Virus record (IMG/VR): IMGVR_UViG_3300032093_001035
Coordinates: 1-20,540 of that record
Direction: 5' to 3' (one strand)
Origin: a virus
Length of the DNA stretch: 20,540 nucleotides
Part shown: positions 5,985 to 15,268 of the stretch, piece by piece
Layout: each line of letters opens with the position of its first letter
Position numbering within the stretch: the first letter of the stretch is position 1
Position numbers and translations under genes: made by a program
Notes under the pieces: model-generated
What the model was told of the DNA's origin: nothing
The model's input: the letters and a program-made list of their open reading frames with translations, nothing else
Database searches by the model: none

Positions 5985-7966
5985 TGACTAGAATCCTCAA
6001 CATCCAGACCAACTTTACAGTCGGAGAGGTCGATCCGCTTCTGCGTGGCCGTATTGACCTTAACCAATACTACTCCGCTTTGAAGACGGCTGAGAATGTT
6101 GTTGTCATCCCGCAAGGTGGTGTTCGTCGTCGCCCGGGTCTTAAGTTCATCTACGATCTACCGGCCAGCGCAGCCAACGGTGTGTCTCTAGTGCCGTTCG
6201 AGTTTTCTGTTGCCGACTCTTATATGTTCGCAATCGTCAACCAGCGCATCTATATCTTTAAGAATGGCGTGTTAATTACAAATATTAATGGTTCAGGTAA
6301 TGCTTATCTAGCCGCCTCTACGCTGACATCGGCTATTTTACCTAATCTAAAATACGCTCAGTCGGCTGACACGATGATCTTTGTGCATGAAGACTTAGAG
6401 CCATTAAAGCTAGTCCGTGGCGCAAACGACTCATCTTGGACATTGAGCGCGATTGCGTTCACTTATAAGCCGCACTATGCGTTTTCAATTACAACAAGTA
6501 GCCCATCGACTACACTTACAGCATCAGCTTCTACTGGATTTATTGAACTGACCTGTGCTGGTGGCACATTCGCATCAACTGATGTCGAGCAGTATATCAA
6601 TATTAAAGACGGTTACGGATATGGCCGCGCTCGTATTGTTACCTATGTAAGCACGACTAAGGTAAAAGCCGTAGTAGAAATTCCGTTCAGCCAAACATCT
6701 GCTTATGCTTCCGGTGAATGGGAGATTGAGCGTGGGTATGAACACGTATGGTCTTCAACAAAAGGGTGGCCTCGTAGTGTTACATTCCACGAGGGGCGGC
6801 TATTCTTTGGCGGCTCTAAGTCCAGACCATCGACGATCTGGGGCAGCCGCGTAGGTGACGTATTTAACTTTGACAAACAACAAAGCAACGATGATGACGG
6901 GCTGGAAGCCACGTTAGATGTCGATCAGTTCAATGCTGTCATTGATATTTATTCTGGCCGCGACTTGCAAATCTTTACGACTGGCGCTGAGTTCTACGTT
7001 CCGCAGGGTCTAGGTGATCCGCTCACTCCAACTGCATTTGTGGTTCGTGTGGCTACTAGAAACGGTATGCTTGAAGGTGTGCCTCCTGTAGGTCTTGAAG
7101 CTGGAACGCTCTATGTGCAGCGCGGTGGTAAGACCGTAAAGGAGTTTATCTATACGGATGCTCAGGCTACCTACATCTCTAATAATATCTCTGTCCTATC
7201 AGGTCATCTGATTAACACGCCGATTGATCTTGCCTTGCGCCGTGCAACTGACACTGACGAAGCTGACTTGCTTATGTTGGTGAACAATGATGGTTCATTC
7301 ACGGCTTACTCAGTTCTGCGTTCTCAGGATATTATTGCTCCCTCTAGGTTTACGACAGATGGCTTATTCAAGGCGGTCGCAGTCGATGTCGATACTATAT
7401 ATGTTGTCGTCCAGCGAACGATTAATGGCTCGACTAAATATCATGTCGAACAGTTTGATCGTAGTATTACTCTCGATAATGCTGTCAGCGGCGGCGCTGC
7501 TGCATCTGTAACGGCAAGCAATCTGGCTGCCAAGACGGTCAAGGTCATTGCGGACGGTGTGCTTTTATCGAATGAAACGGCTTCGTCGGTTGGCCTGATT
7601 ACGTTTGATCGCTCATCTTCTACATCATTTACTGTCGGCGTAGATTACACTGTTACCGTTGCAACAATGCCACTTGAACCTCGTCTTAACACCGGCAATC
7701 TGCGTGGCTTTAGGAAGCGCATCATTGAGGTGGCGGCAGAGTTTTATGAGACTCAAAATGCCAGCATCGGTGGCGTAGAGATACCATTCAGAACATTTGA
7801 TACAAACGTCCTTGATAGTCCTGTCGATGAGTTTACCGGCTTAAAACGAGTTGGTCCATTGCTCGGATATGACTATGAAGGGTCTGTTACTGTAACGCAG
7901 ACAGCGCCATTAAAGATGACGCTTCTATTCCTAGATTATCGCGTAAGCGTTCCAATGGGGCAATAA
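5984..7966 (+). CDS. Tail tubular protein B / nozzle (T7 gp12-like)
   Basis: A 660-residue protein of the T7 gp12 family (T7 gp12 is 794 residues). It forms the hexameric tail nozzle and fibre attachment platform. The N-terminal family signature is clear: F-T-V-G-E-V-D-P-L-L-R-G-R-I-D (11-25), then Y-Y-S-A-L-K-T-A-E-N (29-38), then G-G-V-R-R-R-P-G-L (45-53). A second hallmark is W-P-R-S-V-T-F-H-E-G-R-L-F-F-G-G from about residue 262, followed by S-R-P-S-T-I-W-G-S. The rest is beta-rich. I chose ATG 5984 rather than the TTG one codon earlier because it overlaps the previous stop by one base and GAGG at 5975-5978 is five bases upstream. The next gene begins two bases after its stop codon. Confidence 0.92.
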   Translation: MTRILNIQTNFTVGEVDPLLRGRIDLNQYYSALKTAENVVVIPQGGVRRRPGLKFIYDLPASAANGVSLVPFEFSVADSYMFAIVNQRIYIFKNGVLITNINGSGNAYLAASTLTSAILPNLKYAQSADTMIFVHEDLEPLKLVRGANDSSWTLSAIAFTYKPHYAFSITTSSPSTTLTASASTGFIELTCAGGTFASTDVEQYINIKDGYGYGRARIVTYVSTTKVKAVVEIPFSQTSAYASGEWEIERGYEHVWSSTKGWPRSVTFHEGRLFFGGSKSRPSTIWGSRVGDVFNFDKQQSNDDDGLEATLDVDQFNAVIDIYSGRDLQIFTTGAEFYVPQGLGDPLTPTAFVVRVATRNGMLEGVPPVGLEAGTLYVQRGGKTVKEFIYTDAQATYISNNISVLSGHLINTPIDLALRRATDTDEADLLMLVNNDGSFTAYSVLRSQDIIAPSRFTTDGLFKAVAVDVDTIYVVVQRTINGSTKYHVEQFDRSITLDNAVSGGAAASVTASNLAAKTVKVIADGVLLSNETASSVGLITFDRSSSTSFTVGVDYTVTVATMPLEPRLNTGNLRGFRKRIIEVAAEFYETQNASIGGVEIPFRTFDTNVLDSPVDEFTGLKRVGPLLGYDYEGSVTVTQTAPLKMTLLFLDYRVSVPMGQ

Positions 7967-7967
7967 G

Positions 7968-8498
7968 ATGGGTTTTAGCGTTCCAATCCTCTTAGCGGCT
8001 GCATCATCGGCGGTGAGTGCTGTCGGTGCTATTGCTGCGGGTGAATCGCAAAGACAGACTGCCTATGCACAGGCTCGTCAGTCAGAGTTACAGGCTAAGT
8101 CGGAAGCCCTGCGGTATCGTCAGCAAGGCGTAGAAGTGATGAATAAGACGCTTGCTACTGCGGCTACAATCCGGGCTCGTGCTGCGGCTGGTAGCGTCGA
8201 TCCGTTTGGCGGTTCTGCACTGGCATTGACTCAGTATGCGTTCGGTCAAGGTCTTGAAGAAAAAATGATGACGGAAGACAACGCTACATTGTCCTTGCTC
8301 GGCGGTGAAATCAACGCGACTGAGATGCGCCGTCAAGGTGATGCCGCTGCACAGGCTGGTTATATCAAGGCATTTGGCACATTGCTTTCGACTGGTTCTC
8401 AGATTGGACAAATCGGCGGGCCTCCTACGGGCACTGCGCTTGGTAGTGGTTCATTGAACTTAAATAATGCACGGTTTAAAAGTCTTAACGGATATTAG
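7968..8498 (+). CDS. Internal virion protein B (T7 gp14-like)
   Basis: A 176-residue protein. It has an Ala/Ser-rich hydrophobic N-terminus (residues 5-26), then a long Gln/Ala-rich helix, an R-A-R-A-A-A-G-S-V-D-P-F-G-G-S-A block (about 67-82) and a Gly-rich C-terminal tail. This matches the gp14-type inner core protein, which T7-like phages eject first to form the pore in the outer membrane. T7 gp14 is 196 residues. Position (after gp12, before a gp15-like gene) is the expected one apart from the missing gp13, whose role may be filled by the GNAT-like gene at the start of the window. GGGG at 7958-7961 is a fair ribosome binding site. Confidence 0.82.
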   Translation: MGFSVPILLAAASSAVSAVGAIAAGESQRQTAYAQARQSELQAKSEALRYRQQGVEVMNKTLATAATIRARAAAGSVDPFGGSALALTQYAFGQGLEEKMMTEDNATLSLLGGEINATEMRRQGDAAAQAGYIKAFGTLLSTGSQIGQIGGPPTGTALGSGSLNLNNARFKSLNGY

Positions 8499-8506
8499 GA
8501 TTTAAC

Positions 8507-10933
8507 ATGGCCCAACTTCCTCGTTATCAGTCCAGCGGAATTGCGGTAGGGACACCGCAGGGTCAGTTCCGTGATGTCTCTGCACCGCTTGACCAGTTGT
8601 CTGCTCAGATGGACCGGATGACAGGTTTTTATATTCAAGAAGCAAAGGTTCAGGCGGTAGCTCAGGCGGAAGAATATGCCGCAGATAAAGCGCCTACGAT
8701 CCAGCAAATTGAAGAAGCGCGTCTGTATAACAAACCGCTAGAGCCTATCGCTGACAAGACAACCATATTCGGTCGCGCAGCTAATGAAGCGCAAAGCCGT
8801 ATTCTCGCCAAGAATGTTGCCGCTGCCGCTGATATGCAGATGGCGCAACTTCAGCAAGATGTGTCTGCCGGTAAGATTCAAATTAATGATATTGCCAACC
8901 AAACCAACGCTTTGATTAAGGGGTATTCGTCGGCGCTTGCTGATGTTGACCCTATGATTGCTCGATCTCTTGAAGCTGATCTAGCCTTGTCTGGTAATCG
9001 TCTATTTGTTTCCGCAACTAAGGCAGCAGCATCCGAGGCTTTGGAAAAACAAAAATTAGCCATAGCGGAAGCCAATAAAGTTGGCGTTACAAACGGCATT
9101 GTGCAGATTTTTGCAGCCGGTCCTATTGTCGTAGATGACATGGGTAAAAAATTTAAAATTGATGAAGCTGCACAAATCCAGTCATTATATGAAAAGGCAA
9201 AAGCTAGAGCAGATGCGCTCCCAGTAAAAGAGCGTAAGGCGGCCTATAAAGACATTCAAACTTCTTTGAAAGAAGGAGCGGAACGTTATGGGCAAGAAGT
9301 GGTTATTAAAGGTGGCTTGAACGATCTTAAAGTTCTTGATTTACAAATTCGGTCAGGTAAATTTGATTTTGCTATTACTGATCCAAAAGATCGTATTGAG
9401 TTATTGTCAAAAGTTAAAACAAGAATTGACCATCTTGAAACAATTCCTAATCGCCAAATAAAAATTAACCAACAAATTATTGACCAGCAAATGAAAGACG
9501 CTAAAGCGGCAATTTCGGCTGGAAATAGAATAACATCAATTCCTACAGAAGATGAAATTAACGCTTCTTATCCAAATCCAGAAGATGAGTTAAAAAGACA
9601 ATTAGCGTTAAGAGAGCGTGCATCATTAAATTTAACGTCTCAAATTACATATGAAATGATGTATCAATCAAAAAAAACGCGAGATGAATTATTAGATCAA
9701 TCAAAAAAACAAGCTGTCGATGAAGACGGGCTGGCTCGATATAATGCAATTAAATCTGTAAATGACAATATTGAGCAGCAAGTTAAAAAAGATTCGGCCG
9801 ATTATTCTATGAGGTTTGCAGAAGTTAATACTGCTTGGACAAACGCATTAGAAAAGAAAGCACAAGAATCTGCAAAATTAAATGAAGGGAAAACTTCTGA
9901 TCCATCTATAGTTGCTGGCGCAATGTCAGAATACATAGAGGCTACGAAACAACGTCAGATTGAAGCTGGTGTATTGCCGGGGGATGTTAATTATTTTCCA
10001 AAAAATTGGGTAGAAACTTATAGAGATGTATTTAACAATCAGTTAAAAAGTGGCGTAAACGCCGCAGACTTTTTTATGAACGAGTCTCAATTCTGGGGAG
10101 GCGTTTGGCCTGACCTTGTTAAAGAAATGAAACTGGGAACTGAATTGTTAATTATTTCCAATATGTCATCATCATTGGAAACTCGCCGCGCTGCCCAAGT
10201 TTTGGCGCAAGCAGCGCAACCTGAAAATAAAAAAGCATTGATGGAAGTATATTCAGGCGAAAAGAAAAACATTGTAAGCCGCGTTTCCGGTTTAATGGAA
10301 GATTTTAGACTGTCTTTACGGTCCCCGGCAATTAAGGACGGCGCTGCTATTGAACAGTCTGTATTAGACTCAACTGTTTTGCTTACAATGGCTTATATGC
10401 AACAAGGCATGGGTGAAGCAGACGCATCACAAAAAGCATATGGGAGCATAATTGAAAATCAATATGGATTTGCGGCGGGCTTCCGTGTTCCTAAAACATT
10501 AGGAATAAATTTGCCAACTCAAATTATTGAAGAAAATGCTAATCTTATTAAAGCAAACATTGATTTCTTTAGAGATCAAATAATGATTCCTCAGGGGCTA
10601 ACTAGCAAGTCACAGGGATTAACTGTCGATGAAGAAGCTGATATATATTTTGATAGCCTGCGATCAAGCGGCGGGTTTGTAAACACAAGCGATGACCGCT
10701 ATGGCGTAAGAATGATAGATGCTACTGGAAAACCAGTTCGGTTTAAAGACGGTTCTATTTTTGAAATTACATGGGATCAATTAAATAAACCAGCCATTGC
10801 AGACCTACCGTCAGAAGTTGAAACAAGAAATGAGGCGCAAAAAGCAAATTATATAAAGATGAGAGATAGGATACTCATTAGTTATAATATTAAATCTAAA
10901 GATTATTTGCGTATGAAGTTAATAAAGGAATAA
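8507..10933 (+). CDS. Internal virion protein C (T7 gp15-like)
   Basis: An 808-residue, largely helical protein (T7 gp15 is 747 residues). The N-terminus L-P-R-Y-Q-S-S-G-I-A with G-Q-F-R-D-V shortly after is a common opening of gp15-like ejection proteins. These span the periplasm and form the tube through which DNA enters the cell. Long stretches rich in Gln, Lys and Ala without Cys suggest an elongated helical assembly; I see no enzyme motif. AGGA at 8498-8501 precedes the ATG by five bases. There is a striking change inside the gene: up to about 9030 the composition resembles the head genes, whereas beyond it the DNA is AT-rich (16 of 60 G+C in 9361-9420). Confidence 0.82.
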   Translation: MAQLPRYQSSGIAVGTPQGQFRDVSAPLDQLSAQMDRMTGFYIQEAKVQAVAQAEEYAADKAPTIQQIEEARLYNKPLEPIADKTTIFGRAANEAQSRILAKNVAAAADMQMAQLQQDVSAGKIQINDIANQTNALIKGYSSALADVDPMIARSLEADLALSGNRLFVSATKAAASEALEKQKLAIAEANKVGVTNGIVQIFAAGPIVVDDMGKKFKIDEAAQIQSLYEKAKARADALPVKERKAAYKDIQTSLKEGAERYGQEVVIKGGLNDLKVLDLQIRSGKFDFAITDPKDRIELLSKVKTRIDHLETIPNRQIKINQQIIDQQMKDAKAAISAGNRITSIPTEDEINASYPNPEDELKRQLALRERASLNLTSQITYEMMYQSKKTRDELLDQSKKQAVDEDGLARYNAIKSVNDNIEQQVKKDSADYSMRFAEVNTAWTNALEKKAQESAKLNEGKTSDPSIVAGAMSEYIEATKQRQIEAGVLPGDVNYFPKNWVETYRDVFNNQLKSGVNAADFFMNESQFWGGVWPDLVKEMKLGTELLIISNMSSSLETRRAAQVLAQAAQPENKKALMEVYSGEKKNIVSRVSGLMEDFRLSLRSPAIKDGAAIEQSVLDSTVLLTMAYMQQGMGEADASQKAYGSIIENQYGFAAGFRVPKTLGINLPTQIIEENANLIKANIDFFRDQIMIPQGLTSKSQGLTVDEEADIYFDSLRSSGGFVNTSDDRYGVRMIDATGKPVRFKDGSIFEITWDQLNKPAIADLPSEVETRNEAQKANYIKMRDRILISYNIKSKDYLRMKLIKE

Positions 10934-10940
10934 TAGATTA

Positions 10941-12716
10941 ATGCCTTTATACACAACCCTTGATGACGGCCAATCATTCTTAGAAGAATTGCCATCTTCT
11001 TTGAGTCTAGCTACACGTGTAACGGCAGAAAAAACATTTATGGAAAATCCAACACCGGCTTTGCGTCGAGTTGTTGGAAATTTTATTGAGGGGCAAACAA
11101 GTGATGCCCCATTGGTTCCTAAATCTGAACTTATTACACAATTAAAAGATTTAGAGCTTGAGTTAGATGTTCCAGAGCAAGGATTAACTCAAAATCAATT
11201 TGATTATCTGGTCAAAATACAACAAAATCAAAATAGATATAATGCAGTTTTGGCAAGAGCGCCTGATGGATTTGCGTCAAAGGCCGCATTGCTTGGAACT
11301 TCTTTTGCCGTAGCTGCATTAGACCCATTGAATATAGCATCAGGTTTTATTCCATTTTACGGCGAAGCAAGATATTCAGCTTTGCTAGCAAATTCAGTCG
11401 GACGGTTTGGTAGAGCGGCTGCAAGAGCCCGTGTAGGTTTTGTAGAGGGCGCTGCTGGTGCTGCATTACTTGAACCAGCTAATTATGGACTTTCTCTTTA
11501 TGAACAAAGAGACTATACATTAGGAAATGTATTAGAAAATATTATGTTTGGCGGTGTATTGAGTGCCGGTCTTCATGCTGGAGTTGGCTCATTACATGAC
11601 GTATTAATGAAAAATAAGCCAATACAACTTGCCGAACCAGTGGATGGCAACGGAAAAATTTTAACAAAAGTTAATCCTGATTTAAGAAACGCAGCTTCTA
11701 AAGTTGCCATTGGTCAGGTAATGAATGGTTATCTTCCAAATGTTGAAAGTATATTAAAACTTGATCCAAATTATGAAATTTTAAATCGTCAATGGAACAC
11801 AATATTACATACAAATAGTAATTTAATTGACCCGACAAAACAGATTACAGTAACGGGGCGTGAAGTAATTCCGTTTGACCCACTATCGCCGCCAGTTCTG
11901 ACAATTAAACCAAACGAACCCGGGCCAGAAATAGCTTCAACAGCAAACCCAAGATCATTGTCGTCATTAACTCTTGCTCCTAGTTTAACCGGGACTGGTG
12001 AATTTAGGTCATTTGTTTCTCGTTCTGAGGCTGAAAAAATACAATCAACTATTTTCCGCCGGACAGGAGAAGTGCTGGCAATTAAACAGACGGGCGATGG
12101 AAGGTTTGTTTTACTTCGTGAATTTGCCGATAAGCCACTGCGTGACGGCAATGGTAGCATTATTGCATTTGATACAGAACGAGCAGCTAAAAAAGGCATC
12201 AAGTCAATCACATCATTAAAAGATAGAAACATTACGCCTGTTCAATTTTTACAAGATGGAAAATTAAAATTTGCTTTGTTTGAAAACCCTGATCCAAGAT
12301 TTTTGGAAGCAGTAAAATCAAACCCCGATTTCGTTGAATTTGAATTAAACCAACGCAATACAACGCAAACTATACCCTTAACCGAACCAAACGCAGAACA
12401 GATTGCTGCAATTCAAAAAGCAGCGCAAGAGCAAGTGCAAATTAGCCAGATGCGTCTTGCCGATTTAGAGACAGTTAAAAGGGCTGATGAAATATTTAAA
12501 TTGGTTAGCAAGATGGAAGACAGAAATATAGATATGCCAACTGCACAAAAAGAAGCTACAGAATATGAGCAAATGATACGGTCAGATTACGTTCGTCGCG
12601 GGCTTGAAGGCGACTTAAAAGAGTTAGATCAAATTGATAATTTGGTAACGGAAGCTGACAATTTTTCAAAAGCTATTGAGTCCGCATTTAACTGCTCTGT
12701 AAGGAAGGGAATATAA
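10941..12716 (+). CDS. Internal virion protein, N-terminal half of a gp16-like ejection protein
   Basis: A 591-residue protein. The region of about residues 113-221 is hydrophobic and Gly/Ala-rich, with A-L-D-P-L-N near the front and G-F-V-E-G-A-A-G-A-A-L-L-E-P further on. This resembles the membrane-active part of gp16-like ejection proteins. A later region (about 360-425) looks like a small alpha/beta module. The C-terminus is a charged helix ending S-A-F-N-C-S-V-R-K-G-I. T7 gp16 begins with a lytic transglycosylase; I find no such domain here. The stop overlaps the next ATG (TAATG at 12714-12718), so the two proteins are probably made in equal amounts and may together replace one long gp16. 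AT-rich throughout. No convincing ribosome binding site precedes this start: the upstream bases are AT-rich and follow the previous stop by 7 bases. Confidence 0.7.
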   Translation: MPLYTTLDDGQSFLEELPSSLSLATRVTAEKTFMENPTPALRRVVGNFIEGQTSDAPLVPKSELITQLKDLELELDVPEQGLTQNQFDYLVKIQQNQNRYNAVLARAPDGFASKAALLGTSFAVAALDPLNIASGFIPFYGEARYSALLANSVGRFGRAAARARVGFVEGAAGAALLEPANYGLSLYEQRDYTLGNVLENIMFGGVLSAGLHAGVGSLHDVLMKNKPIQLAEPVDGNGKILTKVNPDLRNAASKVAIGQVMNGYLPNVESILKLDPNYEILNRQWNTILHTNSNLIDPTKQITVTGREVIPFDPLSPPVLTIKPNEPGPEIASTANPRSLSSLTLAPSLTGTGEFRSFVSRSEAEKIQSTIFRRTGEVLAIKQTGDGRFVLLREFADKPLRDGNGSIIAFDTERAAKKGIKSITSLKDRNITPVQFLQDGKLKFALFENPDPRFLEAVKSNPDFVEFELNQRNTTQTIPLTEPNAEQIAAIQKAAQEQVQISQMRLADLETVKRADEIFKLVSKMEDRNIDMPTAQKEATEYEQMIRSDYVRRGLEGDLKELDQIDNLVTEADNFSKAIESAFNCSVRKGI

Positions 12717-15214
12717 TGGCTACAAATCCTTGTATAGCAGAAGCATCTCAAGCGCTTGGTCGTGAATTAACGGATGACGAGGCAATTACATTATTTGAAG
12801 ACGTGCAAAAACGTGTAAGAGAAGCGGAAAATGCTTCTGGGCCTTATGATGAGGCTATCCGTCGGTCCAAAGAACGTATGATACTTGAGAAAAAAACTGC
12901 GGCATTTATTGAAAAACGCAATGCTTATATTCAATTTAAACTTCGCAATGAAGCTGTAGATTTTATAAAAACACAATTTCCTGACAACCCAGCCCTTGGG
13001 ATTGAGGCGCTATTGGTCGGCGTCAATAAGGCTAAAATGGGGTCTCGATTTAGTGCCGCTGCAATTTCCAAAACGTTATTTAATAAATATGCTGGTGGGC
13101 TTGTAACAGAACTCCAAACAAGAAATTTAAATTCTATATTAACAAGCGGTGATTTTGACCGTGAGTTGTATCGCGCTCTATTTGCAGTAAATCGCAAAGA
13201 AGAATTACCATATAACGGCTCAAAAGAAGTATTGGAAACGTCAAGAATTATTAAGAAATATTTTGAATTAATGCGTCATGATTACAATGTGTCAGGTGCC
13301 AATATTGATATGCTTGAAGGATATATGGGCCGCCAGTCACATGATTCTGGGCGCATTGAAAAGGCTGGGCTTGAGGCTTGGATAGATTTTATTTTGCCAA
13401 AGTTAGATATTGATAGAACATTTGAGGGTGAAAAGCCGCGTGAAGTGTTGGCTAAAATATATAATAATTTTATAAGTGGAATACATTTAAAAACATCAGA
13501 AAATGTTACAGGGTTTAAAGGCGGAACTGCTAACCTTGGGAAGAAAGCAAGCCAAGATCGTGTGTTGCATTTTAAAGATGCCGACTCTTGGTATGAATAT
13601 AACCAGCAATTTGGCACTGGTAGCCTGTCTGAAACAATTATTAGACAGATGAGCGTAACGTCTCAAAACGTAGGATTAATGCGTGTATTTGGTCCAAATC
13701 CTAAAGATAACTTTAACCGCATTACTGGAATGATTTTAAATACATTGGACGGTAAGGCTAAGGGCGACTTTGATAATGCTGTAAAAGGATTTTTATCTAA
13801 TAGGTTTGCAGAAGTTGATGGGACAACAAGGGTCCCAATCAATGATCTTATGTCACAAGTTTCATCTGGTGTTCGTGCTATTCAAACAATGGCTGATCTT
13901 GGTGGCGCGTTATTGGCATCGGTAACAGACTTGGCTGCAATTATGACTGAATTGCGCTACCAAGGCTTTGATATGTTTGATGGCCTAACAGAGTCACTGG
14001 CTGGCTTGGCAAAAGGCCGTAGCGCTGAAGAACTTGCAGAAATTGACGCGGCAATCGGCGTTATATTCCCGTCGTTAATTGGAGAAATGCACTCAAGATT
14101 TATTTCTCAAGACGGGGCTCCGGGTGCAATTTCAAAAGGTATGCAGTTATTTTTTAAATTAAACGGCATGTCTTATTGGACAGAGGTTCTTAAGGCAACA
14201 GTGTCAAGAACTATGTCTCATATGGCTGCAATTAATAAAGGAAAAACATTTGATGAATTAAATCCAGATACAAGGCGAGTATATAGTCTTTATGGTATTG
14301 ATTCAGATAAATGGGATATGTTCCGTCAAACTGGTAAAATTGGTGCTGATGGCAAAGAATATTTGCTGCCAAATAAAATTGCTGATTTGCCAGATCAAGT
14401 ATTTGCCGACTATCTAACAAAACGAAATGTAAAGCCTAGCGATACAGCTATTGCTGAATTAAAGCGTGAAGTTGAAACACAATGGCGCACATATTTTACT
14501 GACCGCGCTGAATATGCCGTTCTTGAACCGGATGCCAGAACGCAATCTATTATGAACCAAGGGCATCAACCGGGGACGGTGCTTGGTGAGGTGTTAAAAT
14601 TTGTAGGACAATATAAATCGTTTCCAATAGCGTTTGTTCAAAAAGTTTTGGGTCGTGAAATTTATGGTCGCGGCTCCGACACTCTTGGGCAAGCACTTAG
14701 AAACGGCAACGGAGAAATGACCGGACTTATGCAAGTGATGGTTTGGTCAACTATCTTTGGTTATGGCGCAATGAACGCTAAGGCTATCTTGGCTGGTAAA
14801 GAGCCTCGCAAGCCAGAGGATGCCAGAGGTTATCTTGAATTAGTTAAAGCTGCTATGTTGCAGGGCGGCGGAGCCGGTATTTACGGCGACTTCCTGTTCG
14901 GCGAGATGAAGTCGAGATATGGCGCTGGTCCTCTCGAAACATTTCTTGGGCCGACATTCTCCAATTTGTCATCCTTGGCTGATCTTTATGGCAGAGCAAT
15001 GAAAGGGGACGATGTGGCTGGGTCGGCTGTAAAATTTGTCATCAATAATACTCCCGGCAATAACATATGGTGGGCTAAAACCGCTTTAGATTATGGTGTG
15101 ATTTATAGGCTACAGGAGGGCCTAAACCCGGGCTATTTGAAGCGAATGGAGCAGCGGATTAAAAAAGAACAAGATCAATCGTTCATTTTCCCGCCGTCTC
15201 AGGTCATTCGATGA
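12716..15214 (+). CDS. Internal virion protein, C-terminal half of a gp16-like ejection protein
   Basis: An 832-residue protein. It opens with M-A-T-N-P-C-I-A-E-A-S-Q-A-L-G-R, then a helical region. A block E-G-Y-M-G-R-Q-S-H-D (about 200-209) and the segment L-H-F-K-D-A-D-S-W-Y-E-Y-N near residue 283 are typical of very large podovirus core proteins. The C-terminal 210 residues hold further conserved elements: a Q-Y-K-S-F-P helix (about 630), G-G-G-A-G-I-Y-G-D-F (about 718), and N-P-G-Y-L-K-R-M-E-Q-R near 812. These are known from phage inner-membrane ejection proteins. I infer it forms the inner-membrane part of the DNA channel. AAGGAAGGGA just before the ATG is a strong ribosome binding site. 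The gene is AT-rich until about 14840, after which it returns to the composition of the head genes. Confidence 0.72.
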   Translation: MATNPCIAEASQALGRELTDDEAITLFEDVQKRVREAENASGPYDEAIRRSKERMILEKKTAAFIEKRNAYIQFKLRNEAVDFIKTQFPDNPALGIEALLVGVNKAKMGSRFSAAAISKTLFNKYAGGLVTELQTRNLNSILTSGDFDRELYRALFAVNRKEELPYNGSKEVLETSRIIKKYFELMRHDYNVSGANIDMLEGYMGRQSHDSGRIEKAGLEAWIDFILPKLDIDRTFEGEKPREVLAKIYNNFISGIHLKTSENVTGFKGGTANLGKKASQDRVLHFKDADSWYEYNQQFGTGSLSETIIRQMSVTSQNVGLMRVFGPNPKDNFNRITGMILNTLDGKAKGDFDNAVKGFLSNRFAEVDGTTRVPINDLMSQVSSGVRAIQTMADLGGALLASVTDLAAIMTELRYQGFDMFDGLTESLAGLAKGRSAEELAEIDAAIGVIFPSLIGEMHSRFISQDGAPGAISKGMQLFFKLNGMSYWTEVLKATVSRTMSHMAAINKGKTFDELNPDTRRVYSLYGIDSDKWDMFRQTGKIGADGKEYLLPNKIADLPDQVFADYLTKRNVKPSDTAIAELKREVETQWRTYFTDRAEYAVLEPDARTQSIMNQGHQPGTVLGEVLKFVGQYKSFPIAFVQKVLGREIYGRGSDTLGQALRNGNGEMTGLMQVMVWSTIFGYGAMNAKAILAGKEPRKPEDARGYLELVKAAMLQGGGAGIYGDFLFGEMKSRYGAGPLETFLGPTFSNLSSLADLYGRAMKGDDVAGSAVKFVINNTPGNNIWWAKTALDYGVIYRLQEGLNPGYLKRMEQRIKKEQDQSFIFPPSQVIR

Positions 15215-15268
15215 CGTTGAGGATTAGGGTCGTGTCGTGTATAAAGGTGCAAATCGTAGGGGTTCGTC

